DNA of 64,000 nucleotides. Origin: Dyella flagellata (lineage in GTDB: Bacteria; Pseudomonadota; Gammaproteobacteria; Xanthomonadales; Rhodanobacteraceae). The stretch covers positions 451,937 through 515,936 of the forward strand of contig NZ_BSOA01000003.1 of assembly GCF_030160275.1 (NCBI RefSeq), written 5' to 3'. Position 1 is the stretch's first letter; every line of letters begins with the position of its first letter. The notes under the pieces were generated by a model. The model did no database searches, was not told where the DNA came from, and worked only from the letters and a program-made list of their open reading frames with translations. Of this stretch, positions 52,381 through 61,659 are shown one piece after another. The translations under genes were made by a program, and so were the position numbers.

Positions 52381-53187
52381 TTAATCCTGCGCCCGATACC
52401 GCTTCGACTGCTTCGCCGACATCTTCAGCGCCATCCGATCCGGCATCAGCTTGAACAGGCCCTTCACCGTGCGATTGAAACGCCCAGTCACATGCACGGC
52501 TTCGCCACGCTCCACCGCATCGATACCCTCCAGCACCACCGCTTCCGCACGCTGCCACATGAAACTCGGCATCTTGCTCACCAACGCGCGCGTGCCGGTC
52601 ACATCGTGAAATTCCGAGTACGTAAAGCCAGGACATAACGCACACACATTCACGTCCAGGCCCAGATTCTCCAGCGCCAGCGATTGCGAAAACTTGATCA
52701 TGTACGCCTTGCTGGCTGCATACAGCGTATGCCCTGCGCTACCCGGCACATGGCCCGCCAACGAAGCCACATTGACGATGCGTCCATAGCGCCGCTCACG
52801 CATGCCGCGCACCAAACGCCACGCAAGCTCGGTTGGTGCAGTCACCAACACGCGCAGAAAATCCGCATGTACCGACCAATCGCTCTGATCAAAGCGTCCA
52901 GGCACACCGTAGCCTGCATTGTTGATCAACCAGTCCACTTGCAAACCACGTTCGCCTAATGCAGTGCACAACTGCTCCACACCGTGCGGATCGGCCAGGT
53001 CATTGGTCAACACCGTAGTGTTCACCCGATGCAGATCATGCAGCTCCACCGCCAAGGCTTCCAGGCGATCGGTACGCCGTGCCGTCAGCACCAAATCATG
53101 CCCACGTGCTGCAAGTGCACGAGCGAAGGCGGCGCCAATACCGGCGGATGCGCCGGTGATCAGGCTGAGCGGTCGGGCTTTGGTCAT
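52381..53187 (-). CDS. Short-chain dehydrogenase/reductase (SDR)
   Basis: The 268-aa protein has the NAD(P)-binding 'LITGASAGIGAAFARALAARGHDLVLTAR' (TGxxxGxG), 'NNAGYG' and the catalytic Y-x-x-x-K in 'TLYAASKAYM'. The family pattern resembles DltE/YqjQ-type enzymes that act on small ketones. The substrate is unknown. It is monocistronic on the minus strand. Confidence 0.88.
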   Translation of the reverse strand: MTKARPLSLITGASAGIGAAFARALAARGHDLVLTARRTDRLEALAVELHDLHRVNTTVLTNDLADPHGVEQLCTALGERGLQVDWLINNAGYGVPGRFDQSDWSVHADFLRVLVTAPTELAWRLVRGMRERRYGRIVNVASLAGHVPGSAGHTLYAASKAYMIKFSQSLALENLGLDVNVCALCPGFTYSEFHDVTGTRALVSKMPSFMWQRAEAVVLEGIDAVERGEAVHVTGRFNRTVKGLFKLMPDRMALKMSAKQSKRYRAQD

Positions 53188-53298
53188 GAGCTTTTTCCTA
53201 GCTGGATCGATATAAATGAAAATACCTTCAGCATGCGCGTTGCCGTGCCCAAGGTCGGTGGTTAAGCTTGCCAGCTTTCATTTGCAACGGACGCGGGC

Positions 53299-54051
53299 AT
53301 GCGTAAAAAACTCGTCGCCGCTAACTGGAAAATGCATGGCAGCCGATCGATGGCGGACGGCCTGATGGAAGACCTCATCAAGGCCCATCCTGCCGATGGC
53401 GTCGACGTGCTGGTCTTGCCGCCGTATCCCTATCTTGCCCAGCTGGTCGACAAGTACGGTGCTTCCGGCATCGGCTTTGGCGCGCAGGATGTCAGCGAGC
53501 ACCAGGGGCAGGGCGCTTATACCGGTGAGGTATCGGCCACGATGGTGGCCGACATGGGGTGCCGCTGGGCGCTGGTCGGGCATTCCGAGCGCCGCCACCA
53601 CCACACCGAGAGCAACGAAAAGATCGCCCGCAAGTTCGCCGCCGTGCTCGCTGCCGGACTTACCCCCGTGTTGTGCGTGGGCGAGACCCTGCACCAGCGC
53701 GAGGCTGGGCAGACCATGGAGGTGATCCAGCAGCAGATGCACGCCGTGATGGCGCTGAATGGCATCGCCTGCTTCGACACCGCCGTAATCGCCTACGAGC
53801 CGGTCTGGGCCATCGGCACCGGCAAGACCGCCAGCCCGGAGCAGGCCCAGGAAGTGCACGCCTTCATCCGTAGCCAATTGGCTCTACAGGATGATATGAT
53901 TGCCCGTCTGACCCGGCTGCTTTATGGCGGCAGCGTCAAGGCGGCCAACGCTGCAGAGCTTTTTTCGCAGCCGGACGTGGATGGAGGCTTGATCGGTGGC
54001 GCGTCTTTGGTGGCCCCCGAATTCCTAGCCATCTGCCACGCCGCCCATTGA
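53299..54051 (+). CDS. tpiA: Triosephosphate isomerase
   Basis: The 250-aa protein has Lys in 'AANWKMHG', His in 'WALVGHSERR' and the catalytic Glu in 'IAYEPVWAIGTGKTAS', plus 'LYGGSVKAANAAEL'. It interconverts DHAP and glyceraldehyde-3-phosphate. It precedes secG with a short gap, as in many gammaproteobacteria. Confidence 0.97.
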   Translation: MRKKLVAANWKMHGSRSMADGLMEDLIKAHPADGVDVLVLPPYPYLAQLVDKYGASGIGFGAQDVSEHQGQGAYTGEVSATMVADMGCRWALVGHSERRHHHTESNEKIARKFAAVLAAGLTPVLCVGETLHQREAGQTMEVIQQQMHAVMALNGIACFDTAVIAYEPVWAIGTGKTASPEQAQEVHAFIRSQLALQDDMIARLTRLLYGGSVKAANAAELFSQPDVDGGLIGGASLVAPEFLAICHAAH

Positions 54052-54079
54052 GCGACACAAGAACCCTACGCGAGACCTC

Positions 54080-54556
54080 ATGTTCGTCATCTTCAGCGTG
54101 TTCTACATCCTGATCGCTGCTGCGATGATCGTGCTGATCCTCATGCAGCGCGGTGCAGGCGCCGAGGCAGGTTCCGGCTTTGGTGCCGGCGCATCGGCCA
54201 CGGTCTTTGGTGCCCGCGGCTCGGCCAACTTCCTGTCGCGCTCCACCGCCGTGCTCGCCGCGCTGTTCTTTGCGCTCAGCATCGGCATGGGCATCTACTT
54301 GAAGGCCAACGGCGGCGCGATCCGCCAGCAACAGGCCGATACCAGCCTCGGCGTGATGGCAGGACTTGGCAGCAAGCCCGCCAACGCGCAAAATGCGCAG
54401 CCCGCGACCCCGGCCCAGCCGAAGGCAGCGGTGCCGGCGCCAGCTGCCCCGGCAGGCAACGGCGAGGTTCCCGCCGCCCAGCCGGCCCCGGCCAAGGCAC
54501 AGCAGGGCGAAGTCCCCGCTCCCACGGCCCCGGCAGCAGCAGGCAGCAAGCACTAA
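54080..54556 (+). CDS. secG: Protein-export membrane protein SecG
   Basis: The 158-aa protein starts with a membrane segment (FVIFSVFYILIAAAMIVLILMQRGAG), a Gly/Ala loop, then a second segment (about 55-78). The 'FGARGSANFLSR' part is SecG-typical. The C-terminus is a long Ala/Pro-rich tail. SecG assists SecYE translocation. tpiA-secG-tRNA-Leu is a common order in this order of bacteria. Confidence 0.95.
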   Translation: MFVIFSVFYILIAAAMIVLILMQRGAGAEAGSGFGAGASATVFGARGSANFLSRSTAVLAALFFALSIGMGIYLKANGGAIRQQQADTSLGVMAGLGSKPANAQNAQPATPAQPKAAVPAPAAPAGNGEVPAAQPAPAKAQQGEVPAPTAPAAAGSKH

Positions 54557-54571
54557 AATTAAGCAGTATTA

Positions 54572-54656
54572 GCCCAGGTGGCGGAATTGGTAGACGCACT
54601 ACCTTGAGGTGGTAGCGACGCAAGTCGTGGGGGTTCGAGTCCCCCCTTGGGCACCA
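54572..54656 (+). tRNA. tRNA-Leu (anticodon GAG)
   Basis: The gene begins GCCCAGGTGGCGGAATTGG and ends CTTGGGCACCA (encoded CCA). The anticodon arm CTACC-TTGAGGT-GGTAG places GAG at positions 34-36; the long variable arm fits a class II Leu tRNA. Its 3' end is the likely attachment site for the adjacent integrative element. Confidence 0.96.
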
Positions 54657-54699
54657 ATGCAAGATTCCAGATTGTCCAAATCAGTCCAGAATCGTAGAT

Positions 54700-54726
54700 A
54701 ACCCCGCGTAAATGCGGGGTTTTTTA
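54700..54726 (+). terminator. Intrinsic terminator after tRNA-Leu
   Basis: AACCCCGC-GTAAAT-GCGGGGTT followed by TTTTATT. It likely ends the secG/tRNA transcript or separates it from the integrase. Confidence 0.85.
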
Positions 54727-54789
54727 TTGCCTGATGTCCAGGAGTGTCCAAATCCATCCAGGGGTGTCCAGGGCTTTTGGGTAGGTTTT

Positions 54790-54817
54790 TGGGTATGATT
54801 ATTCCAAATCATACCCA
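54790..54817. promoter_or_regulatory. Inverted repeat before the integrase gene
   Basis: TGGGTATGAT and ATCATACCCA flank an 8-bp centre just before the GTG start, a possible operator or integrase/excisionase site. Several TGTCCAAATC/TCCAG direct repeats lie upstream (54671-54775) and may be arm-type sites. Confidence 0.55.
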
Positions 54818-54832
54818 AGTAGGTCTCAAGCC

Positions 54833-56119
54833 GTGCCCCGTCTTGCTACCCCACTGAGCGAACTACAGATTCGTAAGGCCAAGCCTGCCGAGAAGGCTTA
54901 CTTCCTTGCCGATGGCAATGGCTTAAGGCTTCTGGTTAGCCCCGCCGGGCGTAAGTCCTGGGTTGTGCGTTACCGGCTACCGAATGGTTCGCGTCCTGCC
55001 CCGGCGACCATTGGGCACTACCCAGAGATGTCATTGGCTGAGGCGCGCATCAACGCTGTTGAGGTGCAGCGCGATGCAAAGAAAGGAAAGAGCACTGCCG
55101 GTATCCGCAAGGCTCAACAGGAGGTTGAGGCTGCAGCGAGCGCTGAATTGGAAGCCGCAGCGCAGCAGCTTGCTGAAGTTGAGCGGGTGTCGTTTCGCGC
55201 TGTATCAGGGCGATGGATGGCGGAGAAGCGTCCAACTTGGGCAATGGAGACTTATCGCAAGGCTCGTCTGGTGGTGGATGCGTATTTGGTGCCGAAGCTC
55301 GGGGGATTAGATATGCGTCAATTGGAGACGAAGCACGTTCGTCCTGTCCTAGTGGAAATGGCGAAGAGCACTCCGCAACTAGCTCGCAAGGCGCGCCAAT
55401 ACCTTGGAAGCATCGTAGATCACGCCATTAACGAGGGTCTCCGATCTGATGAAAGTCGCCTCAGGCTTGATCGCATTCTGCCGGCATACCGAAGTGGGCA
55501 CATGCCTGCGGTCACGGACAACGACGCCAAGCTAGGTGAGGTCATGCGGGCTATTGATGTCTATCCGAACAGGGTAGTGCGCGCGGCATTGATCCTTGCG
55601 GCCCTAACTGCGATGCGCTCGGGTGTAGTAGCGAGCGCCCGATGGGAGGAGATCGATTTGAAAGCGGGGGAGTGGCGTATTCCTGGTATGAATCCGGATG
55701 GTACAAATCGCATGAAAACGGGCCAGGACTTCAGCACGTCGTTGCCGGAGCAGGCTCTTATGGTGTTGCGGGAGATGAGGGAGCGCAACATGGGTGGTGA
55801 ATATGTGTTTCCACCTCAGGGGCGGCAAAACTCCCCGCACCTCAGCCGTGACACGTTGAGCAAAGCGTTGCGTGAGATGGGCTTCCAAGGCGAGCACACC
55901 ACACATGGCTTTCGTGCGTCGTTGCGCACGCTTGGTCGTGAACGGTTAGGTATAGACGTGGACGTATTGGAATCTCAGTTAGCTCATGCACCGAAGGACG
56001 AGGTGGAGGCTGCTTATGCGCGAGTGAAGTTCCGTGAGAAGCGCCGCGAGGTGATGCAGCAGTGGGCTGACTACCTAGATAAGCTGAGGACGGGAGATAT
56101 CTTGATGGGTGTAAGCTGA
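54833..56119 (+). CDS. Tyrosine-type site-specific integrase (P4 type)
   Basis: The protein starts with GTG and has 428 aa. The N-terminal DUF4102 arm-binding domain has 'LSELQIRKAKPAEKAYFLADGNGLRLLVSPAG' and 'RYRLPNGSRPAPATIGHYPEMSLAEAR'. The catalytic domain has an Arg in 'LTAMRSGVVASARWEEI', H-x-x-R in 'TTHGFRAS', a later His in 'QLAHAPKDEV' and the Tyr nucleophile in 'EAAYARVKFREKR'. It catalyses integration and excision at a tRNA 3' end. It lies right after tRNA-Leu(GAG), which fits that role. Confidence 0.93.
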   Translation: MPRLATPLSELQIRKAKPAEKAYFLADGNGLRLLVSPAGRKSWVVRYRLPNGSRPAPATIGHYPEMSLAEARINAVEVQRDAKKGKSTAGIRKAQQEVEAAASAELEAAAQQLAEVERVSFRAVSGRWMAEKRPTWAMETYRKARLVVDAYLVPKLGGLDMRQLETKHVRPVLVEMAKSTPQLARKARQYLGSIVDHAINEGLRSDESRLRLDRILPAYRSGHMPAVTDNDAKLGEVMRAIDVYPNRVVRAALILAALTAMRSGVVASARWEEIDLKAGEWRIPGMNPDGTNRMKTGQDFSTSLPEQALMVLREMRERNMGGEYVFPPQGRQNSPHLSRDTLSKALREMGFQGEHTTHGFRASLRTLGRERLGIDVDVLESQLAHAPKDEVEAAYARVKFREKRREVMQQWADYLDKLRTGDILMGVS

Positions 56120-56141
56120 TGCCCATTGGTCCTATCAATAG

Positions 56142-57278
56142 ATGCGAAGTCCAGTGACCTCTCCTCAGATTGCTGACCGATTTGCGTTCCATCGTTCTAC
56201 ACCACAGATCACGATCGACGAGTACGAGCGGCGTCGAGTTGTCGAACTCGGTGAGTGGGTGATGGCGAGGGATCGTATATATCTCGATAAGTGCTTCTGG
56301 ATTCATCTGCGTGCTGCGCGCACTGCCGTACCAAGTCCACCGGGCGCATCGGATCTGTTGGACGCACTCGTAGCTGGAGTCTCTACCGGGCGGCTGGTGT
56401 GCCCCATCAGCGACATGCTGTTTCTTGAGCTAATGAAGCAGTCTGACCCGGCAACCCGGGGTGCAACAGCCGAATTGATTGACGAGTTGAGCAGCGGTGT
56501 CACTCTTAGCTCGGAACCGACGCGCGTGGCAACGGAAGTTGCGCACTTCCTACACGCGAATACTGGGCATAGCGTTCATCCATTGGAGCATCTTGTCTGG
56601 ACGAAGGTTCCATACATCCTTGGTGTACAGCATCCAGTGGCTACAGCCTTCCCAGAAGAAGAACAGCTCGTCATTCAGAAGGTGTTCTTGGACCATTTCT
56701 GGGAGATTTCTTTATCGACGATAATTGGGACCATTGGAAATGCGTGGCCCTTCTCTTCATCGTTCGTCGACATCGCTGATCGGCTTAATCGCGACAACGC
56801 GGCGCATGCTCCCGTGATGAAAAGCTTTTCGCAGGTCTATCGAGACGAGATCAATGGTGTTCTTGAACTCGCAGCCCCGATTGCTACTGATGTACTGCAA
56901 GAAATGGCCAAGAAAGCCCTCGGTTCCGGCATCCAACCTTCAGCAGATGAAAGAGAGGGCGTTACTAGGGAATGCCTCGGCTTTCTCAGGGCTGCAGTCC
57001 GGAAACCTGCAGGTCGACGGGCGCTGCGCACTCTGCAAGTCGGTGCGTTGTTGCATGCGGCGCTTCGTTGGAACCGAACACAGAAATTGAACGCTAACGA
57101 CATATTCGACTTCCATCACGCTGGAGCCGCGCTAGGCTACTGCGATGCCTTTCTGACGGATGGCCCTATGCACGCACTGCTGATGCAGCGGCATCTAGGC
57201 ATCGAGCGCGATTTTCCGTGCCGGGTGATGTCTTCAGTTGAGGACGCCGCCGCTTGGGTTTGGCATCGCATCGCGTGA
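56142..57278 (+). CDS. Large PIN-like-domain protein, putative defence nuclease
   Basis: The 378-aa protein starts 22 nt after the integrase stop. An acidic residue near the start of the fold ('RIYLDKCFWIHL', about 46-57), then 'ISDMLFLELMKQ' (about 90-100) and a late cluster 'LNANDIFDFHHAGAALGYCDAFLTDG' (about 326-350) give a D/E/D/D arrangement like PIN-domain RNases. The middle is helical and I do not recognise it. The position next to an integrase on an island suggests a defence or addiction role; there is no obvious partner gene. The nuclease activity is inference. Confidence 0.55.
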   Translation: MRSPVTSPQIADRFAFHRSTPQITIDEYERRRVVELGEWVMARDRIYLDKCFWIHLRAARTAVPSPPGASDLLDALVAGVSTGRLVCPISDMLFLELMKQSDPATRGATAELIDELSSGVTLSSEPTRVATEVAHFLHANTGHSVHPLEHLVWTKVPYILGVQHPVATAFPEEEQLVIQKVFLDHFWEISLSTIIGTIGNAWPFSSSFVDIADRLNRDNAAHAPVMKSFSQVYRDEINGVLELAAPIATDVLQEMAKKALGSGIQPSADEREGVTRECLGFLRAAVRKPAGRRALRTLQVGALLHAALRWNRTQKLNANDIFDFHHAGAALGYCDAFLTDGPMHALLMQRHLGIERDFPCRVMSSVEDAAAWVWHRIA

Positions 57279-57857
57279 TGGTCCAGAAGCAACTGATGTA
57301 AGTTGAGCCGAGCAGGGTGTATAGATTTGCTCTCCTGCAAATCGTTCTATCTCCAGCGCCAGCAAAGGTGTGCATTTCTGACGGTGAAAGTGACTATAAA
57401 GCCCTATGTCGATCACAGTCAGGTCCTTTAATCACGCTGATTTCACTGAGTTTCTTCGTGGAAAAGGGTGCTCTCGCTGATTGATGTGGAGCCAGAGCAC
57501 CCGATCTGCGTGGTCAGACGGGCGGTGAATCGAGAAAGACGTAGAGCACGGCTTGATCAACTCGACGGATGAGCCCTGCGGATATTACGTGGTTATTTCA
57601 CGTGAGCGGTGACATGTCCCTACCGTGCGGGACATGCTCGCAATAACTGCGCTAGACAGAGAGGCGGATCCAGGCACTCACCGATTACGTCGCCATAAGT
57701 CTGCATGATCCATGCAGTGCTTACGGCGGCTCACTAGATGTTCTGGTCATAAGGGGAGCGAGAGCCTACTGAGATGTGCCCGAATTCTCCCGTTTAGTAG
57801 TTACGCTCGCCGCGTCAAACAGCCGCTTATGATGTCAAAACTGCCTTGGATAAGATT
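57279..57857. other. Intergenic region, about 580 bp, no gene seen
   Basis: It has lower GC content than the core. It contains a 9-bp inverted repeat, GGGTGCTCT (57466-57474) and AGAGCACCC (57494-57502), and CATGTCCC/GGGACATG arms near 57615-57635, which may be regulatory. No reading frame of credible composition was found. Confidence 0.45.
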
Positions 57858-58736
57858 ATGGCCATCAACACTGGGTTTGTTAGGGTTCCTCACTATGTCC
57901 GGCTTATCCGGATGGATAACCCGATTGGTAGCTTGTTGCTGCTTTGGCCGACATATAGCGCATTGTGGATCGCCTCCAAGGGGAGGTCTTCGTTCTCGTT
58001 AGCAATGATTTTCGCGCTCGGAACATTGCTTATGCGATCGGCGGGCTGTGCGATCAATGATTATGCTGATCGGGACTTCGACCGCCATGTAAAACGCACG
58101 GCGGGGCGTCCGCTGACCTCTGGGAAGATCCGCGCGTGGGAGGCCATTGCCATAGCCGCAGCGCTGGCATTTTTGTCCTTTCTTTTGATCTTGCCTCTTA
58201 ATGGTCTAACTAAGATCATTTCCGTGCTTGCGCTGGTCATTGCGGCGACATATCCGTACATGAAGCGCTTTTTTGCGATCCCTCAAGCCTACCTGGGAAT
58301 TGCGTTCGGCTTTGGCATTCCCATGGTCTTCGCCGCCGTGCAAAATACAGTGCCGCCGCTTGCTTGGCTGATGCTGGCCGCAAATGTGTTTTGGTCTGTT
58401 GCGTATGACACCGCTTACGCGATGGTTGACCGTGATGATGACCTTAAGCTGGGTATTCGGACGGCTGCGATAACTTTCGGTCAATACGATGTGCTAGCCA
58501 TAATGTTCTGCTATACGGGAACGCTCAGCATTTACGCTTGGATAGGCCTATCGCTTGGTTTTGGGGTAACGTATTGGCTTGGTTTGGCCGCCGCTGCCAG
58601 TTGCGTGGTGTACTACCACAGCCTGATTGAAAGTCGTGATCGAGCCGCTTGTTATAAAGCATTTCAGCATAACAAATGGTTTGGCGGGCTAATCTTCGCC
58701 GGCATTGCCACGCAATACGCATTGGCCGGAAACTAA
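57858..58736 (+). CDS. ubiA: UbiA-family prenyltransferase (4-hydroxybenzoate octaprenyltransferase-like)
   Basis: From ATG 57858 the protein has 292 aa (TTG at 57846 is an alternative). The two Asp-rich motifs are '[18 protein letters not shown]' (about 64-81) and '[17 protein letters not shown]' (about 188-204), with 'RPLTSGKI' between them. About eight or nine membrane segments are present. It likely prenylates 4-hydroxybenzoate for ubiquinone. The location on an accessory island suggests it may be a second copy; the core copy is not in the window. Confidence 0.88.
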   Translation: MAINTGFVRVPHYVRLIRMDNPIGSLLLLWPTYSALWIASKGRSSFSLAMIFALGTLLMRSAGCAINDYADRDFDRHVKRTAGRPLTSGKIRAWEAIAIAAALAFLSFLLILPLNGLTKIISVLALVIAATYPYMKRFFAIPQAYLGIAFGFGIPMVFAAVQNTVPPLAWLMLAANVFWSVAYDTAYAMVDRDDDLKLGIRTAAITFGQYDVLAIMFCYTGTLSIYAWIGLSLGFGVTYWLGLAAAASCVVYYHSLIESRDRAACYKAFQHNKWFGGLIFAGIATQYALAGN

Positions 58737-59070
58737 GTAAGTGCCTGTCCGATGACCACTCCTGCGGCAAGTGCATCAGTAGCGACTGCGCGGTTCGATG
58801 TCCCACAGGGGCTGAAAAGGCGAGCGGGCTCTTTCAGGCGTTTGCCAACGTATTTAGAGCAGGACTGACGGCGAGTATCGACTCGACTTGATCTCAAGTC
58901 AGAGGGCTTCTAAGCGGATGGTCAACGGGCCCCGGACAATGCTAGCAATCCTGTCGCCGCACGCTCGATCTCCGGCCTACCCATGGCCACGTAGGATACA
59001 TGGGTGGCCACCTAACAGCGTTGCAACTCCAGAGCCCTGCTGCGCAGCTATCGACCGATTGTCATCCCCA
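58737..59070. other. Intergenic region, about 330 bp, no gene seen
   Basis: Frames in this stretch overlap the 3' end of the WYL-regulator gene on the other strand and lack credible composition. There is no strong hairpin. It separates a plus-strand gene from a minus-strand operon. Confidence 0.4.
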
Positions 59071-59763
59071 TTAACGGCGTCGAAGCTCCTCTTTGGCACG
59101 CCACTCTTTTACCAACTGGCGACGACTCCCCAAATAGCGATCGTCCAGGAAGTTCACTTTCACTATACGGTCGGCACGAAACAACCTGAAGTCTTCGCGT
59201 AATTCGCACCATCCAGCAATGAATCGTTGCGATTCTACAAATCCGATCATGATCGGCCAGATGATGCGTTCTGAGACATTTCCATTCTGGTCCGTATATG
59301 CGATGAGCATTTTGCGTTGCTCGCGCATGGCGCGTCGAACGTGTGCCAAATCGAGTCCGGAGGTATTTTCTTTCTTGCGGCCGATGTAAAGCGCATCGTC
59401 GTGCAGCGCTGGCCTCATCTCAGAAGGAAGCACACCGCTGATTTTTCCTAGCGCATTCTGGGCAGCAAGCGCCAAGGTTTCGTCGGTCTGATGACTGACC
59501 CATTTGGCGCCGGCGACGAGCGCTTGCAGTTCTTCTTCGGTAAACGAGAGGGGAGGGAGCAGAAACCCAGGTCGCAAGATGTAACCCACGCCAGGGGAAC
59601 CATCGATATCGGCCCCCATCGCTTGCAGTGTAGCCACGTCGCGACGGATGGTGCGCAACGACACACCGGCCTCGCGTGCGAGCACCTCGCCGGACACCGT
59701 TCCACGGTGTCGGCGCAGTACCTGCATAAGGTCGAAGAGTCGGTGGCTTCTTGACACGTTCAA
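59071..59763 (-). CDS. YafY-type HTH/WYL-domain transcriptional regulator
   Basis: The 230-aa protein has an N-terminal HTH (about 5-60, 'RLFDLMQVLRRHRGTVSGEVLAREAGVSLRTIRRDVATL') and a C-terminal WYL domain (about 135-225, 'QRKMLIAYTDQNG', 'IIWPIMIGFVESQRFIAGWCELREDFRLFRADRI'). It overlaps the quinone oxidoreductase gene by 4 nt and likely regulates that operon. WYL domains often sense small ligands. Confidence 0.9.
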   Translation of the reverse strand: MNVSRSHRLFDLMQVLRRHRGTVSGEVLAREAGVSLRTIRRDVATLQAMGADIDGSPGVGYILRPGFLLPPLSFTEEELQALVAGAKWVSHQTDETLALAAQNALGKISGVLPSEMRPALHDDALYIGRKKENTSGLDLAHVRRAMREQRKMLIAYTDQNGNVSERIIWPIMIGFVESQRFIAGWCELREDFRLFRADRIVKVNFLDDRYLGSRRQLVKEWRAKEELRRR

Positions 59764-60692
59764 TTCATCGCGATGAGCCCTTTTCCTGCTAGTTTACGGC
59801 CCGCTTCAAGCGCGGTCACCAGCGGGATCGCTTCACCCAGCGGCACAATCTCGGCGACGGGAAGTCGAAGTTTTCCGTCCCTGGCAGCCTTGGCAAGGCC
59901 ATCCAGAATGTCCGCTCTCGGGGTACAGACAATCGGCTTCAATCGCCGGTTGAAGATGGAACGAAAAAAGGTTCCTGGTGTGGGGTTGATGTCCAGGTAG
60001 ACACCATCCTTTTGCAGCAAATGGAGGCCTGTTTCGATCCTCATCGTCGCGGAGGTGTCGTAGACCACATCAAAACGTTCATCGATGCGCAAAAGATCAG
60101 TGGCTCGATAATCGAAAACTGTTTGGACGCCAAGGGTAAGCATTTTTTCTACGTCACTACTGCTGCAACTGCCAGTGACAACGGCGCCCAACATGCGTGC
60201 AATTTGCACTGTGGCCTGGCCGACGGCACCGGCGCATCCATTGACGAATACGCGCTTGCCAGCTGTCAGGTTCGCCTTGTCCACCAGGCCATTCCATGCT
60301 GTTACGCCGGGGGTGCTGAGACAGGCCGCCTCTTCGAATGAAACGCTGTCGGGCTTTTGAGCGATGAACGTGTCACCGGTCACCACCGCCTGGCCGAGCG
60401 CGCCGCTCTCTTTGAGACGCGCTAGACCGAACACTGCATCACCGGGTTTGAACCGTTTTACGCCGCGGCCTACCGCCATGACGATTCCGGAGAAATCGCT
60501 TCCCATCGCGCGTGGAAACACTTTTCCTGTAACCATTTTCAGATGGCCATTGCGCACCTTCCAATCGATGGGGTTGAGGGCGGCAAACTTGACTTTCACG
60601 ACCACCTCGCCCTCGCCTGGCGTAGCCGGTTCAAAGTCATCCAGCCGCATGAGCTCGGGGCCGCCATAGGCGTTGTATTGAATGCGCTTCAT
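59760..60692 (-). CDS. NADPH-dependent quinone oxidoreductase (MDR family)
   Basis: The 310-aa protein has 'MKRIQYNAYGGPELMRLDDFEPATPGEGEV', 'ALNPIDWKVRNGH', 'GSDFSGIVMAVG' and the Rossmann site 'VFVNGCAGAVGQATVQIARMLGAVV' (about 140-165). It has no zinc-binding Cys set. It overlaps the YafY-type regulator at its 3' end and begins 18 nt after the upstream NTF2-like gene, so all three are probably one operon. Confidence 0.85.
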   Translation of the reverse strand: MKRIQYNAYGGPELMRLDDFEPATPGEGEVVVKVKFAALNPIDWKVRNGHLKMVTGKVFPRAMGSDFSGIVMAVGRGVKRFKPGDAVFGLARLKESGALGQAVVTGDTFIAQKPDSVSFEEAACLSTPGVTAWNGLVDKANLTAGKRVFVNGCAGAVGQATVQIARMLGAVVTGSCSSSDVEKMLTLGVQTVFDYRATDLLRIDERFDVVYDTSATMRIETGLHLLQKDGVYLDINPTPGTFFRSIFNRRLKPIVCTPRADILDGLAKAARDGKLRLPVAEIVPLGEAIPLVTALEAGRKLAGKGLIAMN

Positions 60693-60710
60693 TGCGAGCC
60701 GTCCTTGGGC

Positions 60711-61103
60711 TTAGTGGGGCTGTACGGTCGCCATGTAGGCGGCGAACGGTGTGGCGTCATAGATCACATGAGTGGAGGCCAGCTTGCCGTTCTCGACTTT
60801 GATGAGTTCGGCAACGACGGTGTGTGGAACGGGGTGAGTTTCCACGTCGTAGACCACCACTGCCTGCCGGTCGTCGCCATGGACGGCGAGGGTGGTCAGG
60901 CGGGTGATCATCTGTGCAAAGCCTTCCTGGAAACCGCGGAACTGCGCGATGCCAGTTGTTTGGCCGATAGGCGAGATGCAGATCACATTCTCGGCCGAGA
61001 TCGAGACGATCGTTTCGACGTCTCGGTTAGCCATGGCTTCCACGTAGATGCGCGCAAGTTCCAGGGCGGTAGTGTTCGGTTTGGCCACGACGGTTCCCTT
61101 CAA
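60711..61103 (-). CDS. SnoaL/NTF2-like protein
   Basis: The 130-aa protein has 'TALELARIYVEAMANRDVETIVSISAENVICISPIG' and 'AQFRGFQEGFAQMITRL', typical of the SnoaL-like cone fold. It may bind or isomerise a small molecule. It is the first gene of the operon with the quinone oxidoreductase and WYL regulator. Confidence 0.8.
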   Translation of the reverse strand: MKGTVVAKPNTTALELARIYVEAMANRDVETIVSISAENVICISPIGQTTGIAQFRGFQEGFAQMITRLTTLAVHGDDRQAVVVYDVETHPVPHTVVAELIKVENGKLASTHVIYDATPFAAYMATVQPH

Positions 61104-61235
61104 GCGGGTTGGGAAACTCAGTCTAGGCGGCCATAGGGACAGTTTTTGTCACCATTGTGGGTGGAGAATTGTCATAGTTGACAGTGGCCTGCGTGTAGCA
61201 CCGGTTATGGGGCGGCTGGCATTCACGGTAGAGCA

Positions 61236-61613
61236 TCACCCCACAAGCAGATTGATTGCCGCGGATATCAGCGTCAGATAGGTCAAGATCATCCCGAAGC
61301 CACGCAACGCCGCCTTGTCTCGCCACATGCCAATCGCATGCAGCAATCGCCCTAAAGCGAGGATGCTGCCCATCATCAGCACCATCCAGGTGGTCGCTGC
61401 ACGTGCCTCGGCCAGACCCAATGCGATCAGCGCAAGCGGGACGTATTCGACAAAATTGCCCTGTGCCCTGATTCGCCGACGTAATGTCTCATCGGTGCCT
61501 TCGCCCACCCAAACGCGAAACTTCGCGCGGCGCAGGGTGACGGGAATCGAAAGTACAACGAGGGCGACGGTAAAAAGTGCCGTAAAGAACGAAGTGATGG
61601 GTAGAGACGTCAT
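61236..61613 (-). CDS. MAPEG-family membrane protein
   Basis: The 125-aa protein has four membrane segments and the MAPEG pattern 'RRRIRAQGNFVEYVPLALIALGLAEARA' followed by 'LLHAIGMW'. Members are membrane glutathione transferases or related. It sits between the SDR and NTF2-like genes on the same strand. Confidence 0.85.
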   Translation of the reverse strand: MTSLPITSFFTALFTVALVVLSIPVTLRRAKFRVWVGEGTDETLRRRIRAQGNFVEYVPLALIALGLAEARAATTWMVLMMGSILALGRLLHAIGMWRDKAALRGFGMILTYLTLISAAINLLVG

Positions 61614-61659
61614 GACTCAATGGCGAGAAGCAGAGAGGGCAAAAGGGGGGGGCGTGGGC

